Assembly: GCF_932276165.1 (NCBI RefSeq)
Contig: NC_064012.1
Coordinates: 10,299,501-10,363,500 of the forward strand
Direction of reading: 5' to 3'
From: Plutella xylostella
Taxonomy: Eukaryota; Arthropoda; Insecta; Lepidoptera; Plutellidae
Length of the DNA stretch: 64,000 nucleotides
Each line of letters opens with the position of its first letter. Position 1 is the first letter of the stretch. The notes beneath the pieces are model-generated. The model made no database searches and was not told the DNA's origin. It worked only from the letters and a program-made list of their open reading frames with translations. Both the position numbers and the translations under genes were made by a program. Of the stretch, positions 51,883 to 61,520 are shown piece by piece.

Positions 51883-52308
51883 TCAATTCAGACGTACCAC
51901 AACCACACCACAGCCACAACCACACCACAACCACGCGATGTGGTCGGGCGTATATTTTGTATTGACAATGAATAATCCAATTCACACGTGCCACATTTTG
52001 CCGTTGTTATCGACCACCTGTGTAATACGACCACATCGCAACCACATCGCAACCACAACGCAACCACATCGCAACGGCAACGCCGCCACGCGGCGGCGGC
52101 ACCGCGGCAACCTGTTTTCCGTATTAACTGCACACGACGACGTGGTTACCACATCGCAATGACAGCGACAACGCAATCACATCGACATTTTGTCGCTGCC
52201 ACAACGCAACTGCAAAAAGCCGCTGTCACACAATTCACACGTAACCACAGCTTGACCACATTTTGTCGCTGTGACGTGGTGTGGTTGTGGTACGTGTGAA
52301 TTGACGCT
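51883..52308. mobile_element. CA-rich element with GTCAATTCAnACGTACCAC ends
   Basis: Left GGTCAATTCAGACGTACCAC then AACCACACCAC; right the inverse GTGGTGTGGTTGTGGTACGT then GTGTGAATTGAC. The inside carries CAACCACATCG minisatellite units. Frames on both strands are repeat artefacts. Confidence 0.82.
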
Positions 52309-52382
52309 AAGATGTAGAGGCGCAAAGTATGTAGAGGTTAAAAACTACCGTCAGTTTCAGTGTCTAGACAAAACAACTCTAA

Positions 52383-53020
52383 TGGCCCTACTACACGTCC
52401 GCGGATGCGTCCGGAGATGCATCCGGAGATGACCTCCGCGGACGTGTAGAGGGGGTGATTTGGGCATCTGTCGAGGTATTTCACGTCCGCAGACGCATCT
52501 GCCACCGATCCGTTTGTTGTCGGTTTTTGTGGCACAGATCAAAGGGTTCAAGCTTTTTAGCGTCTTGCATCGCGACCACACGTCCGCGGACGCATCAGTC
52601 ATTGAGAAACCGCAGAAGCTAAAGCACGCGTGCTAATAGGTAAAATGGGGAGTATTATGACAATCGAAGAAACTTTTAAGTTTATAAAATTATATCAAGC
52701 AGAAAATTGCTTGACGAATCCAAAGGACAAATATCATTACAAAAAAAGGTTGTAAGTACTTATACAATTAAAATATATATTGCTTTATAATTCTCATGAA
52801 ATTACGCGTAAACTGGATAAAATTTCCAAAAGTATTTAAAAGTACTAAACAAATAAATAGCTGCGGCGACTGCCGTTTCGATGTCCATGTTTACGAGTAG
52901 CGTCTGCCGATATTCAACTCAGACTGACCGATCAACAGACGTGTGGTCGCTGGCAGAGATTCGTCTGCAGATGCATCCGCGAACGTCTCCGGATGCATCC
53001 GCAGACGTGTAGTGGCGCCA
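52383..53020 (+). mobile_element. Non-autonomous PIF/Harbinger element
   Basis: Ends TGGCCCTACTACACGTCCGC (52383) and GCAGACGTGTAGTGGCGCCA (to 53020) are inverted over more than 30 bases. The element is flanked by TAA at 52380-52382 and 53021-53023, the TWA target duplication of PIF/Harbinger. Many internal ACGTCCGCGGACGCATC subrepeats sit near both ends. A remnant of the element's MADF gene is at 52645-52753. No transposase remains. Confidence 0.85.
52645..52753 (+). pseudogene. Remnant first exon of a MADF-domain protein
   Basis: ATG at 52645 opens MGSIMTIEETFKFIKLYQAE then NCLTNPKDKYHYKKR. The FIxLYxxxxCLxNPKxxxYxxKxxR pattern matches the start of the MADF domain. A consensus donor GTAAGT begins at 52752, after which no further exon is present inside the element. 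PIF/Harbinger transposons carry such a DNA-binding partner of the transposase, which fits the surrounding repeats. Reading through the donor gives a TAA immediately. Confidence 0.6.
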
Positions 53021-53023
53021 TAA

Positions 53024-53559
53024 AGGACAAAAGTTGTCACTTTCTGAAATAATGTCAAAGAGTCTGTGTTACCCACCACTGGAATCCGATAGATGCCGAG
53101 CTGAACTCACAGATCTAAATGTCAGATAGTATGATTATGTTATGTAGGTATTAGGACTGGCAAGAGACTGTAGACTGTGAATGTGAAAGTACCTATGTTT
53201 TTTATCAGACCTATAACTTTTTTCCATATAATTAAATTACAAATCCTACCAGTTTGGTATTAAGTCATTTGTAAGAGCCCCAATATGTTTTTGCATTAGT
53301 TAAAACAAAGATTAAATCCTAACTATTCGGCGTCACAATCCCCATAATACAACCCTAAACAAACTTTATTGCCTAAGACAGAGTTAACAAAATAAATGGC
53401 TTAAATTTCTACACCCGTAATGAATACAGAGGAGGGGTTTTATATAAATCATTGTTAACTTGCATTTCCATCTGAGTCCAAACTGATACTATGTAGTTAT
53501 TTGTATATTATATGATAATTTTAGAGGTTAGTTCAGAATTCAATTAGGTACAATAAGAT
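53024..53559. other. AT-rich DNA, nothing seen
   Basis: No gene or repeat recognised. Confidence 0.5.
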
Positions 53560-53705
53560 ACATCATCATCATCATCAGCCAATAATCATCCACTGCTGGA
53601 CATAGGCCTCTCCCAAGGAGCGCCACAACACGCCTTCCTCATCCAACCACTACCCGCCACCCGCCTAAGGTCGTCAGTCCAGCGGGCAGGAGGGCGTCCC
53701 ACGCT
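53560..53705 (-). mobile_element. LINE 3' tail, inverted, with ATC microsatellite
   Basis: ATCATCATCATCATCAGCC, CATCCACTGCTGGACATAGG and GGTCGTCAGTCCAGCGGGCA are the inverse of the non-LTR tail type seen at 29090-29223. The last part CAGTCCAGCGGGCAGGAGGG is GC-rich. Confidence 0.75.
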
Positions 53706-54256
53706 GCGTTTGCCTACAGATACAAATTGCAATAAGATACAAATTTATTCATTTACTTATTCTGCAATTAGGCTTTTTGGAAAAGGGCTAGATTTTTTAC
53801 ACTTATTTGAATCTGTGAAAACAGTGAACCATTACTGGAATAAAGCTGTTCACTCGTATACCGGCGATATTTTTCCGCGTATAACTATACATTTTGTCAT
53901 CCATTTATTCAGTTGCAAATCTTCTTAAATGCTTTTACTTCGCAAAATAAAATTAAGTCTAGGTAAAAATACAAGCAAGGTAAAATTTTTAGCTTCTCCA
54001 TCATCTGGACCCACCTTCAAACCCGAAATTCGCCTTTGACTGTGACCGATGTAACAAGCAGATGATTCATTTAATTTCATGCAAAGCCAGTTCAATTCAG
54101 TCATAGGATAAAATGGCTCTCAAAACTCACAGCCACTGTAAAAAATAACATTTATCTAGATATTCTAGATGCTGTGAGCAACTGAGCAATGACGAACCTA
54201 ATACGACATAACGTTGGCCATAAGATGTCGCCTGTGAAAAGTCATCAATTGCTTGT
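53706..54256. other. AT-rich DNA, nothing seen
   Basis: No supported feature. Confidence 0.5.
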
Positions 54257-54470
54257 TACTATACTATGTCCATCTTATTAATGGTTTTTTGACATTCTCT
54301 TATGTTTGGTAAGTAAAGCTGGTATTCTTTTGCAGTCATCAAATAAATGTGTGTGTTTGCAGTGCACTGAATAAACATTTTCTTTCTTTCTTTCTTTCTT
54401 TCTTTCTTTAAATATCTATTGGATTTTGAATGTCAAAAAACCAATAATAAGATGGACATAGTATAATCAC
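54257..54470. mobile_element. MITE with ATACTATGTCCATCTTATTA ends
   Basis: ATACTATGTCCATCTTATTA then ATGGTTTTTTGACATTC at the left is inverted at the right (GAATGTCAAAAAACC, AATAAGATGGACATAGTAT). A TTTC microsatellite (about 54380-54410) sits in the loop. Confidence 0.85.
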
Positions 54471-54905
54471 GGTAGTGTTAAGACATTCGATCAAAAACCC
54501 GCTTTAAAAACTACCAGCGTCTCATCGGATATTTCCATCTCATCGGATATTGCGCAGTGATGATTAGTTGGGACAATCCCTCGCAAGAAGAGAGCGACAC
54601 GCGGCATCGCTCCGGAAGCGGCCGGCGCGTGCGACGTTCACAATTCAAATGTTCAATGGAACGTACGGAGGCACACTTAAAACATTTTATTGTAACGACC
54701 CTCCGAAATGCTCATTATTATTTTGCGTTCCCCAACAGCAGTCTGATATTGGTGAGTCGTTGATTTTGGAAATTTTGTAGTTTAACAGCTTGCAGTTAGG
54801 TAATTGGCTATGAGTTTACTGTGTCAAGTGCTATTAAACTGTAACTATAAGTGTGGTATAGTGTGTATCTATCCTTGTTTACGTTAAATTAAATTATATT
54901 TCACA
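54471..54905. other. Mixed composition, possible exon not resolved
   Basis: 54560-54770 is less AT-rich and open in two plus frames (one reads NGTYGGTLKTFYCNDPPKCS). A donor-like GGTGAGTC lies at 54754, but no acceptor in a usable phase could be fixed. It could be an exon of gene 2 or chance; I do not call it. Confidence 0.25.
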
Positions 54906-55132
54906 TATACAGGGTGTCCCAAAAGTCAACGTCATCCCTTAAAGGGCTGATAGGTCAGCTCATGAGACGCCAGAATATCACAATATGACCTCAGTAAAAA
55001 CTCGATAATTTTCGAGATATTGACACTTTTATAAATTTGCTGAAAATCGACACCTTGGATCAGTTTTTTGCGTGCCGCCGGTACAAAAATCCATATTGTT
55101 AGAATTTGTTTGGTGTTGCATCACCCTGTATA
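54906..55132. mobile_element. MITE-like, ACAGGGTGTCCCAAAAGTC ends
   Basis: TATACAGGGTGTCCCAAAAG at the left, TGCATCACCCTGTATA at the right; only the last 11 bases are inverted. Typical of mariner-related termini. Confidence 0.7.
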
Positions 55133-55445
55133 GCCCTGCTATTGATCGCAGTCAAAAAAAATATCGAGTAATGCTGTATGTTTAAATAAAACACGGTTTT
55201 CAAAGTCATAAAAGGTAATCGTATTTTTTATAAACAACTTTGACTCTACTGGACTCTACATACTGTAAAAAAAATATACCACGCAAACCTGGCACCTTAT
55301 TTGAAAAGATTGCTCATTTAATGCAGTTTCCAAAATGGTATGAAACGTTGCTATTGTTTCAATTAACAAAAAAGTTATTGCTATTTTAGCACAAAACGAC
55401 CTCGATGTAAAATTGTTTGAAGGAAATTTTTATCTGACTGAATTT
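55133..55445 (+). repeat. Dispersed repeat, copy 2 of the 20538 family
   Basis: CCTGCTATTGATCGCAGTC, GAGTAATGCTGTATGT, CTACATACTGTAAAAAAAAT, AAACCTGGCACC and CTCGATGTAAAATTGTTTGA in the same order as at 20538-20800. Confidence 0.8.
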
Positions 55446-55943
55446 ATTAAGCGTAAGTCATGTTGGAATGAGTAAAAATAAAATGAGAGTTAATTTTTTT
55501 TCAACGAGTTGGGTATTACATGGCTATTTCACTTCATAACATTGCACTGGCAGAAATTTTTTGCGAAACAGACCAACCTATATTTCTAACCAAATTTAGT
55601 AATATCATTCAGTTTCTTAGAGTAAGCTTAGAGCTTGCTTAGAGTAAATATTTGTTCAGTTTAAATTATCAAACTTGTTAACATTTGAAGAGTTTGAAAC
55701 AGACTTTCAATAAATTGAAGTTCAAGTTCAATCAAGGAAAACTATATTACAACCCGCGCAAAGTTTCTAGACACCTGGCCCAAAAATCTACCCCTCTCCC
55801 CTTTCCCCGGGCGAGGCCCCGCTCTCGTCCTTTTGTAGCGTTAGCATAAGAATTATCAGACGATTACGAGATACCTGACAAAAATATTTTTAATAACATA
55901 CTTTTTGTTACTACTTTAACAAGTAGGTATCAACTTGAATACT
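55446..55943. other. AT-rich DNA, nothing seen
   Basis: No gene or repeat recognised; a C-rich patch (CTACCCCTCTCCCCTTTCCC) lies near 55789. Confidence 0.45.
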
Positions 55944-56250
55944 TATACAGGGTGTTGCACTTATACAGGGTGTTGTTGTTGGGGTGTTGTGTGTTATACT
56001 AAGCCGAAACCAGCATGTGCAGCATGTTATATCTAAGCCCAAAACTGAAATCAGAACTTTAAAATTCGTAATTTTTTTAAATTCATTTTCCATAGAAACT
56101 TAGTTGGTCAAGTGACTTTTTATTATGGAGGATGATTTTTTTTTCGCGAATTTTGAAATTCAAATTTCAGATTCGGGCTTAGACATAACACGCTGCACAT
56201 GCTGGTTTCGGCTTAGTATATAACACCCTTTTTGCAAAACCCTCTGTATA
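55944..56250. mobile_element. Hairpin MITE, CTAAGCCGAAACCAGCATG type
   Basis: TATACAGGGTGTTGCA (with a tandem duplication of the end) to CCCTCTGTATA. Arms TATACTAAGCCGAAACCAGC then ATGTGCAGC and the inverse GCTGCACATGCTGG then TTTCGGCTTAGTATA. Shares outer ends with 1331 and 25234 but carries a different inner arm. It abuts the truncated end of the RT ORF. Confidence 0.82.
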
Positions 56251-56287
56251 AACAAATATTCATACATTTTATTACATTACATTGTAA

Positions 56288-58186
56288 AAATACAAAAGTC
56301 AGGTATCTAAGAAGTTCGAGCCAATTCAGCTCGGCTTCGGGACTAAAGGAGGCTGTGAAGCGGCGGTACACGCTGCCCGAACCTTTATCACCGAGGGAAA
56401 TTTTCAGGTGCTGCTGAAGGTGGACGTTAAAAATGCATTCAACTCCATCGATAGAAGCGCCCTGCTGACAGAAATCCGTACCCACGCAAACCCAATATAT
56501 AATTATCTGTGGCAATGTTATAGCAAACCATCAAAGCTCTCATACAAAAACCACCACATCCTTTCTGCCACAGGCTGTCAGCAGGGCGACCCATTGGGAC
56601 CAGCAATATTCAGCCTAGGCATTCATCCACATATCTCGAATCTAAATTCAAAATTCAATGTATGGTACCTCGACGACGGGACCCTAGGGGGCGATGCTAC
56701 CACAGTGCTGCAAGACCTAAATTCGGTTATTCAAAATTTCAGTACAATTGGCTTAGAACTAAATTTTGGAAAATGTGAACTCTACCTCAACAATTCCCTT
56801 TCAGACACAGAAAAAAAAGATATTACTAACAAATTCAACGTCCTGGCCCCTAATATCAAAATTGTCAATGGAGACGATCTGCGCCTCCTAGGTGCCCCCA
56901 TCTTGGACGAATCCATCCCAGGCTACGTCCAGGACCAAATTAAGAAATTCGAGGAATCATACACCCGCATGTGTGATATCAACCCACACATGGCGATGCA
57001 CATTTTGAAGTTTTGTTTGTTCGTGCCAAAATTAACGTACGTGTTGAGATGCTCCAATCTATGGAAGTTCCCACTTCAACTGACATATTTAGACGAAATT
57101 ATTAGACGTTCCCTAACCGAAATTCTAAATTGCCGCATAGATGACCGAGGCTGGACCCAAGCCACCCTACCTGTACGCTACGGTGGCATTGGGATACGCA
57201 AAGCCTCTGACGTAGCACTGCCCGCATTTTTGTCCTCCGTATCCAGTACACGGGACCTCTTTGGAAGAATTATAACTCCATCACTTGGTGATTTAGAGGT
57301 GCCGTGTCTGACGGAGGCCAAAAATGCGTGGCTGAACGCTGCTGGTCCCGGGCAAGATATCCCGACAGACACGACGTCACAGAGGCTATGGGACGGGCCA
57401 CTATGTGCCAAAAAAGAAAAAGACCTACTGGAGACCGCAACCGATCCAGCGGACCGAGCTCGTCTCCTGGCCTCTAGCTCTCCACAGTCGGGATATTGGC
57501 TGAGTGCCTACCCTTCGACAAATCTGGGCACGCTGCTGGATAGAACAACCCTGGCAGTGGCCATCAGCTTGAGGTTAGGGCTTCAAACAAATGAGCCCCA
57601 TCGCTGCCGCTGTGGGGAACATGCCGACCGCCGCGGCCACCACGGCCTATCGTGTGGCCGCAGTGCCGGGCGCATAGCGCGCCATGCCGCACTTAATGAT
57701 ACCATCCGCCGGGCCCTTGCCAGTGCAAACGTTCCCGCTACCTTAGAGCCAAGCGGGATCATGCGGGACGATGGCAAGAGACCCGACGGCATGAGTCTAG
57801 TGCCATGGAAGAGGGGCCGGCTGCTGGTGTGGGACGCAACATGCGTGGACACACTAGCACCGTCCCATCTTCCATCTACCTCCACAGAGGCTGGCGCTGC
57901 GGCCGGGCGGGCGGAAACGATGAAAGGCCGCAAATATGCATCCCTAGGAGAGGGGTACATGTTTGTGCCTTTCGGAGTCGAAACCCTAGGGCCGTGGGGA
58001 CCGGAGGCGCGTCGGCTGCTAAAAGAAATCGGCAGCAGGCTCAAAGAAGTCACAAGGGACCCTAGGGCTGGCTCGTACCTCGCTCAAAGGATAAGCATCG
58101 CCATACAGCGAGGTAACGCGGCCAGCGTCTTGGGTACCCTACCCGACAGTGGCAGCGATCTGGCCAGCATCTTCTTTTTAGTTTAA
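56288..58186 (+). CDS. Retrotransposon reverse transcriptase ORF, 5'-truncated
   Basis: Open from 56288 (after an in-frame TAA) to a TAA at 58184-58186, about 632 codons, no internal stop. In order: QLGFGTKGGCEAAVHAARTF, KVDVKNAFNSIDR, the finger/palm block GCQQGDPLGPAIFSL (near 56576), the catalytic YLDD (56666-56677), a LLGAP block, LPVRYGGIGIRKASD, then a C-terminal part with Cys-His spacing RCRCGEHADRRGHHGLSCGR (about 57603-57660) and KRPDG...LLVWDATCVD (about 57776-57850). The last looks like the CCHC plus PD-(D/E)XK arrangement of restriction-like endonuclease non-LTR elements. The class is inference. No ATG start; it begins next to the 55944 MITE. An AATAAA lies at 58275. Confidence 0.8.
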   Translation, partial: KYKSQVSKKFEPIQLGFGTKGGCEAAVHAARTFITEGNFQVLLKVDVKNAFNSIDRSALLTEIRTHANPIYNYLWQCYSKPSKLSYKNHHILSATGCQQGDPLGPAIFSLGIHPHISNLNSKFNVWYLDDGTLGGDATTVLQDLNSVIQNFSTIGLELNFGKCELYLNNSLSDTEKKDITNKFNVLAPNIKIVNGDDLRLLGAPILDESIPGYVQDQIKKFEESYTRMCDINPHMAMHILKFCLFVPKLTYVLRCSNLWKFPLQLTYLDEIIRRSLTEILNCRIDDRGWTQATLPVRYGGIGIRKASDVALPAFLSSVSSTRDLFGRIITPSLGDLEVPCLTEAKNAWLNAAGPGQDIPTDTTSQRLWDGPLCAKKEKDLLETATDPADRARLLASSSPQSGYWLSAYPSTNLGTLLDRTTLAVAISLRLGLQTNEPHRCRCGEHADRRGHHGLSCGRSAGRIARHAALNDTIRRALASANVPATLEPSGIMRDDGKRPDGMSLVPWKRGRLLVWDATCVDTLAPSHLPSTSTEAGAAAGRAETMKGRKYASLGEGYMFVPFGVETLGPWGPEARRLLKEIGSRLKEVTRDPRAGSYLAQRISIAIQRGNAASVLGTLPDSGSDLASIFFLV

Positions 58187-58722
58187 TTTTAATTTTATAC
58201 TAGTTAGTTTTAGAGTTAGGAATTAATATTTTTATCATATATTGTATAATAATTATAATATGAAAGTTCAGTAAATAAAGTAATTGGTAACCGGTAAGTA
58301 AGTATGTTTTTAGATAACCAGAATAATTTCAAATATCGGGGCGCTACATGTATATATTATTATGTTTCGTTCTCGCAACAATTTTCTTTATAAAATTAGT
58401 TCATTAAAACTGCGCAGTATGGCGAGGTTCATTATTTTTGTAGCCGAGCTTGGTTATAAAAATACTGATAGCAAAGAGGATATTTTTTGTAATATCGATA
58501 TTACTTTTTTTGCACTCAGTACTAAAGACAAATGTCATTTAACCCAGGTGTCTAGTTATCTCGCCCGCCTTGTACCTACTCTGTGCAAGGAAACGTCAAT
58601 TTTCATATTTTTGTTATTGTTTTCAAATGTTTTATTTTTATTTACATAAATTTTACCACTAATAACTGAAACTCTCTTACCAGCAGCAGCATTGAAATAA
58701 AATATTTTAAAATATCTGCAAC
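58187..58722 (+). other. RT 3' tail and leader of the IQCA1-like gene
   Basis: CAGTAAATAAAG at about 58269 is a likely poly(A) signal for the RT element. After that the region is AT-rich and probably includes promoter and 5' UTR of the next gene. The 95-codon frame at 58362-58649 has no domain. Confidence 0.45.
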
Positions 58723-61434
58723 ATGGCAAATAAAGAATACTACAAACTTTGGTTAGACTTCAAAGATGATTTTAAGAAAGTTCTTGCCGACGATGTGCGT
58801 ATTCAAGAATTAGCAGATCGAAAGATCGGTATTAAGCCTCAATCAACAGCTGTAGAAATATTGTCCCGAGTGTATTGCAAGTATTGCGAACTGTACAACA
58901 AACTATGTGAGTACTACGACCAGATGGAACAAGTGCAACGTCGGCCGTACATAAAAACTCTTATTGACTCTATCACTTGCCGAATCATAGAATTAAAAAG
59001 ATCACTAGAAGAAATTGAGTCCTTTGAGTTTACTTACACTGACAATGCTTTGCAACAGCTAATTTTAGTTCCACAAAATGTTGAGATCCTTTGCCCTTTC
59101 TTTTATCCTTTTGAAATTCGAGAAAAAGAAATACAGTACATCATTGATGAAATTATGGCCGGTAATCGTCTTGGTGATCCAACTCCAACGCAATCGGAAA
59201 TTTTGCGACAAGAAGAAGCTAAAGAAGAGGAAGAAAGAATAAAACAGGAAGAAAAAGAAGAAGAAATTAAAAGGAAACTAGCCTTCGGTGAGGAGATTGA
59301 AGAATCAAAACCAGTCATTGTGTATTCTCCAGAACAACTTGCTAAGATACAGGCTGAAGAAGAATACACACTTCATTTATCTAATATACAAAGAATGGAG
59401 AGGTCGCGAGTAGCTACGAAAGAAAGAGTTCAGAAAGCGAATAAAGATGAAAATATGTACCTATTTTTAGCAGGGCTCAAAGTGCCATTACCTAATGATG
59501 AAATAAAAAATCGAGCAAGCTCTATTATTCAAAGAGTTTACAGAAAATTCATGGAATTGAAACGAGAAGAACTGCGAAATACTAGATTAAAAGAAAACAT
59601 AGGAATGGTTATGCCCTCTTATACACCACCGTCAGCTAAGATAGAGTTAGAAAGAGTAAAAGAGATTCGACGTAACTTTCGGCGGGCATACTACGAGAAA
59701 TGGCTTGAAGAAAACGTTACAGAGAATAGTAAAGTTCTTCGACTACGAAAACATGACATAATGGAAGATATAACAGCAGAAGTTCGAGCATGGTTTCTTG
59801 AGTGGTATACAGCGGTAAATTGTTTTGATGAATACCCTTGGCCTGGAGAAGGAGGCTCTATTCTGGTTGTTCGTGGTGAAACGATGACTACAGCGGAGTA
59901 TGAAGAATGGAAAAAAGCTGAAGAAAAGAGAATGAAACAAGCTGCGAATAATCCAAAAACAAAAGAACAGATTAAAGCGGAGAAAAAGGAAGCACGGGAA
60001 GAAAAGAAAAACAAGGCTCGAGAAGAAAAACAAAGGGAAAAAATTAAGCAAGCTAATTATATGAAGCAACGTCTTAACCCTAAAAGTGACCCAGGGGTGT
60101 ATTTACCTAAATCTGTATGTTTCGATCCAATTAAAGAAAACTGGAAATTATATGAAAATCAATGGAATCAAATTGACACCCGTGATCCTGAAGTAGAAGC
60201 CATTAAAGGCTATATAATGAAATTAATTACTGAAGATGCATATCAAAATGCTCAATTTCAATTACGTCCCATTGTCGATGAAATGATGAGATTGGAACTG
60301 AAGATGCTAAAAAAAGCATTAAAGAAGGATCTTAAAAGACAAGAAAAAGAAATGCCACTAATTCGAAAAAGAAAGAAACCTAAAAAAGTTAGGCCTCCGA
60401 AACCCGAGAAAGTTCCACCAGCAGTGCTGTTCCAGAAACTAGTCGACGCCGGGGTGGTGAAGCCATATCCACGGGTTACTCTTGATGATTACTGGGGTGA
60501 TCGGAATTATGCTGCTGCAGATTTGAGGACAGTGCCATGGGTCCCAAAATTCCCTCCACCGTGCCTGGGAGACGTTAGAGAGCAAGTGCGCGTCCGATGT
60601 CTACTCACGCTCGGCTGCGACTGCCCCAACGCTGAGCGCTCGCATTTAATAGTTGGTCCTAGAAGATCTGGTAAAAAGACGCTAGTCTATGCAATTGCCA
60701 CTGAAACAAATTCCGTAGTTATTGACCTCTCGCCGATCAATTTACACAATAAATTTCCAGGAAAGGAACTAAAAGGCATGTATCAACTAGTAAACAAAAT
60801 AAGTAAAATAATGCAACCAACCATCATCCTTTTAGATAATGCAGACAAAGTATTCTATAAAAAAGTACCAAAAGAGGATAGATCGTTAAATCCTACCCGA
60901 ATACAGAGAGATTTCTATAAAAAAATAGCCAAGAATGTCAAAAACGAAGACAAAATTCTCATTATGGGAACAGCGTCGCAACCATGGTTGTCTAAAAAGA
61001 AGTTACTACGTAAATCTTTCAAGTCAGTAATTCTTTTACCGAGAACTGATTACGGAAGTATATCACTAATATTACATAAAGAATTGATGAAATATCATGG
61101 AGTCAATCGTGAATTTGACGTGCATAGTTTAGCCCAGACGATTAGGGGGTATGATGTGCAATCGATATTAGCTGCAGTGAAGGTAGCCCTCTGTGCCGAC
61201 CGTATAGCCACGCTGGGACACACTCCACTACAACCGTTAGAAATACTAAATGCTCTTCTTGAAATGGAGGACGCCGTCTACACTGATGATGAGGGCTACA
61301 AATTGTACACCAATTGGTACATGAAATATTCCGAATGGGGAGAGAAATACGCTAACCTCATGACTATGATAGACGCTCAATATCAATTAAAATTAAAACA
61401 AGATAAGAAAAAAAAGAAGAAACCGCCAGCTTGA
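58723..61434 (+). CDS. IQ and AAA domain-containing protein (IQCA1/DRC11 family)
   Basis: Intact single-exon frame of 903 codons, ATG in a CAACATGG context. Order: N-terminal helical region, charged coiled coil (about 160-190), IQ motif SIIQRVYRKFMELKR (about 266-282), EEWKKAEEKRMKQ Lys/Glu-rich stretch (about 393-445), second Lys-rich stretch (about 535-570), then a C-terminal AAA-type ATPase from about 600. Walker A is GPRRSGKKT (645-653); the Walker B position reads IILLDNAD (701-708), Asn in place of the catalytic Glu. A poly-Lys tail ends it. The IQ motif should bind calmodulin-like proteins. The family includes DRC11 of the nexin-dynein regulatory complex of motile axonemes, so a sperm-flagellum role is likely. 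Intronless form suggests a retrocopy or intron loss. Confidence 0.88.
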   Translation: MANKEYYKLWLDFKDDFKKVLADDVRIQELADRKIGIKPQSTAVEILSRVYCKYCELYNKLCEYYDQMEQVQRRPYIKTLIDSITCRIIELKRSLEEIESFEFTYTDNALQQLILVPQNVEILCPFFYPFEIREKEIQYIIDEIMAGNRLGDPTPTQSEILRQEEAKEEEERIKQEEKEEEIKRKLAFGEEIEESKPVIVYSPEQLAKIQAEEEYTLHLSNIQRMERSRVATKERVQKANKDENMYLFLAGLKVPLPNDEIKNRASSIIQRVYRKFMELKREELRNTRLKENIGMVMPSYTPPSAKIELERVKEIRRNFRRAYYEKWLEENVTENSKVLRLRKHDIMEDITAEVRAWFLEWYTAVNCFDEYPWPGEGGSILVVRGETMTTAEYEEWKKAEEKRMKQAANNPKTKEQIKAEKKEAREEKKNKAREEKQREKIKQANYMKQRLNPKSDPGVYLPKSVCFDPIKENWKLYENQWNQIDTRDPEVEAIKGYIMKLITEDAYQNAQFQLRPIVDEMMRLELKMLKKALKKDLKRQEKEMPLIRKRKKPKKVRPPKPEKVPPAVLFQKLVDAGVVKPYPRVTLDDYWGDRNYAAADLRTVPWVPKFPPPCLGDVREQVRVRCLLTLGCDCPNAERSHLIVGPRRSGKKTLVYAIATETNSVVIDLSPINLHNKFPGKELKGMYQLVNKISKIMQPTIILLDNADKVFYKKVPKEDRSLNPTRIQRDFYKKIAKNVKNEDKILIMGTASQPWLSKKKLLRKSFKSVILLPRTDYGSISLILHKELMKYHGVNREFDVHSLAQTIRGYDVQSILAAVKVALCADRIATLGHTPLQPLEILNALLEMEDAVYTDDEGYKLYTNWYMKYSEWGEKYANLMTMIDAQYQLKLKQDKKKKKKPPA

Positions 61435-61520
61435 ATTTAAACCTACGTTTTAATTAAAATCTATAAATGTTTTCTGGTCTATAGAATTCAAAGAAAATAT
61501 TCAAATATTAGCTCTTATTT
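61435..61520 (+). terminator. Candidate 3' end of the IQCA1-like gene
   Basis: A variant ATTAAA at about 61453 follows the stop by some 18 bases. No canonical AATAAA is close. Confidence 0.35.

Noticed and set aside
51888..52299. Several overlapping frames rich in His/Thr/Arg or Val/Trp
   Set aside because: Products of the CAACCACA minisatellite in a TIR element.
54557..54763. Exon reading NGTYGGTLKTFYCNDPPKCS
   Set aside because: No acceptor could be paired with a usable phase and no family was recognised; left as unresolved rather than called.
57583..58053. 156-codon minus-strand frame inside the RT ORF
   Set aside because: Shadow of the plus-strand RT coding sequence.
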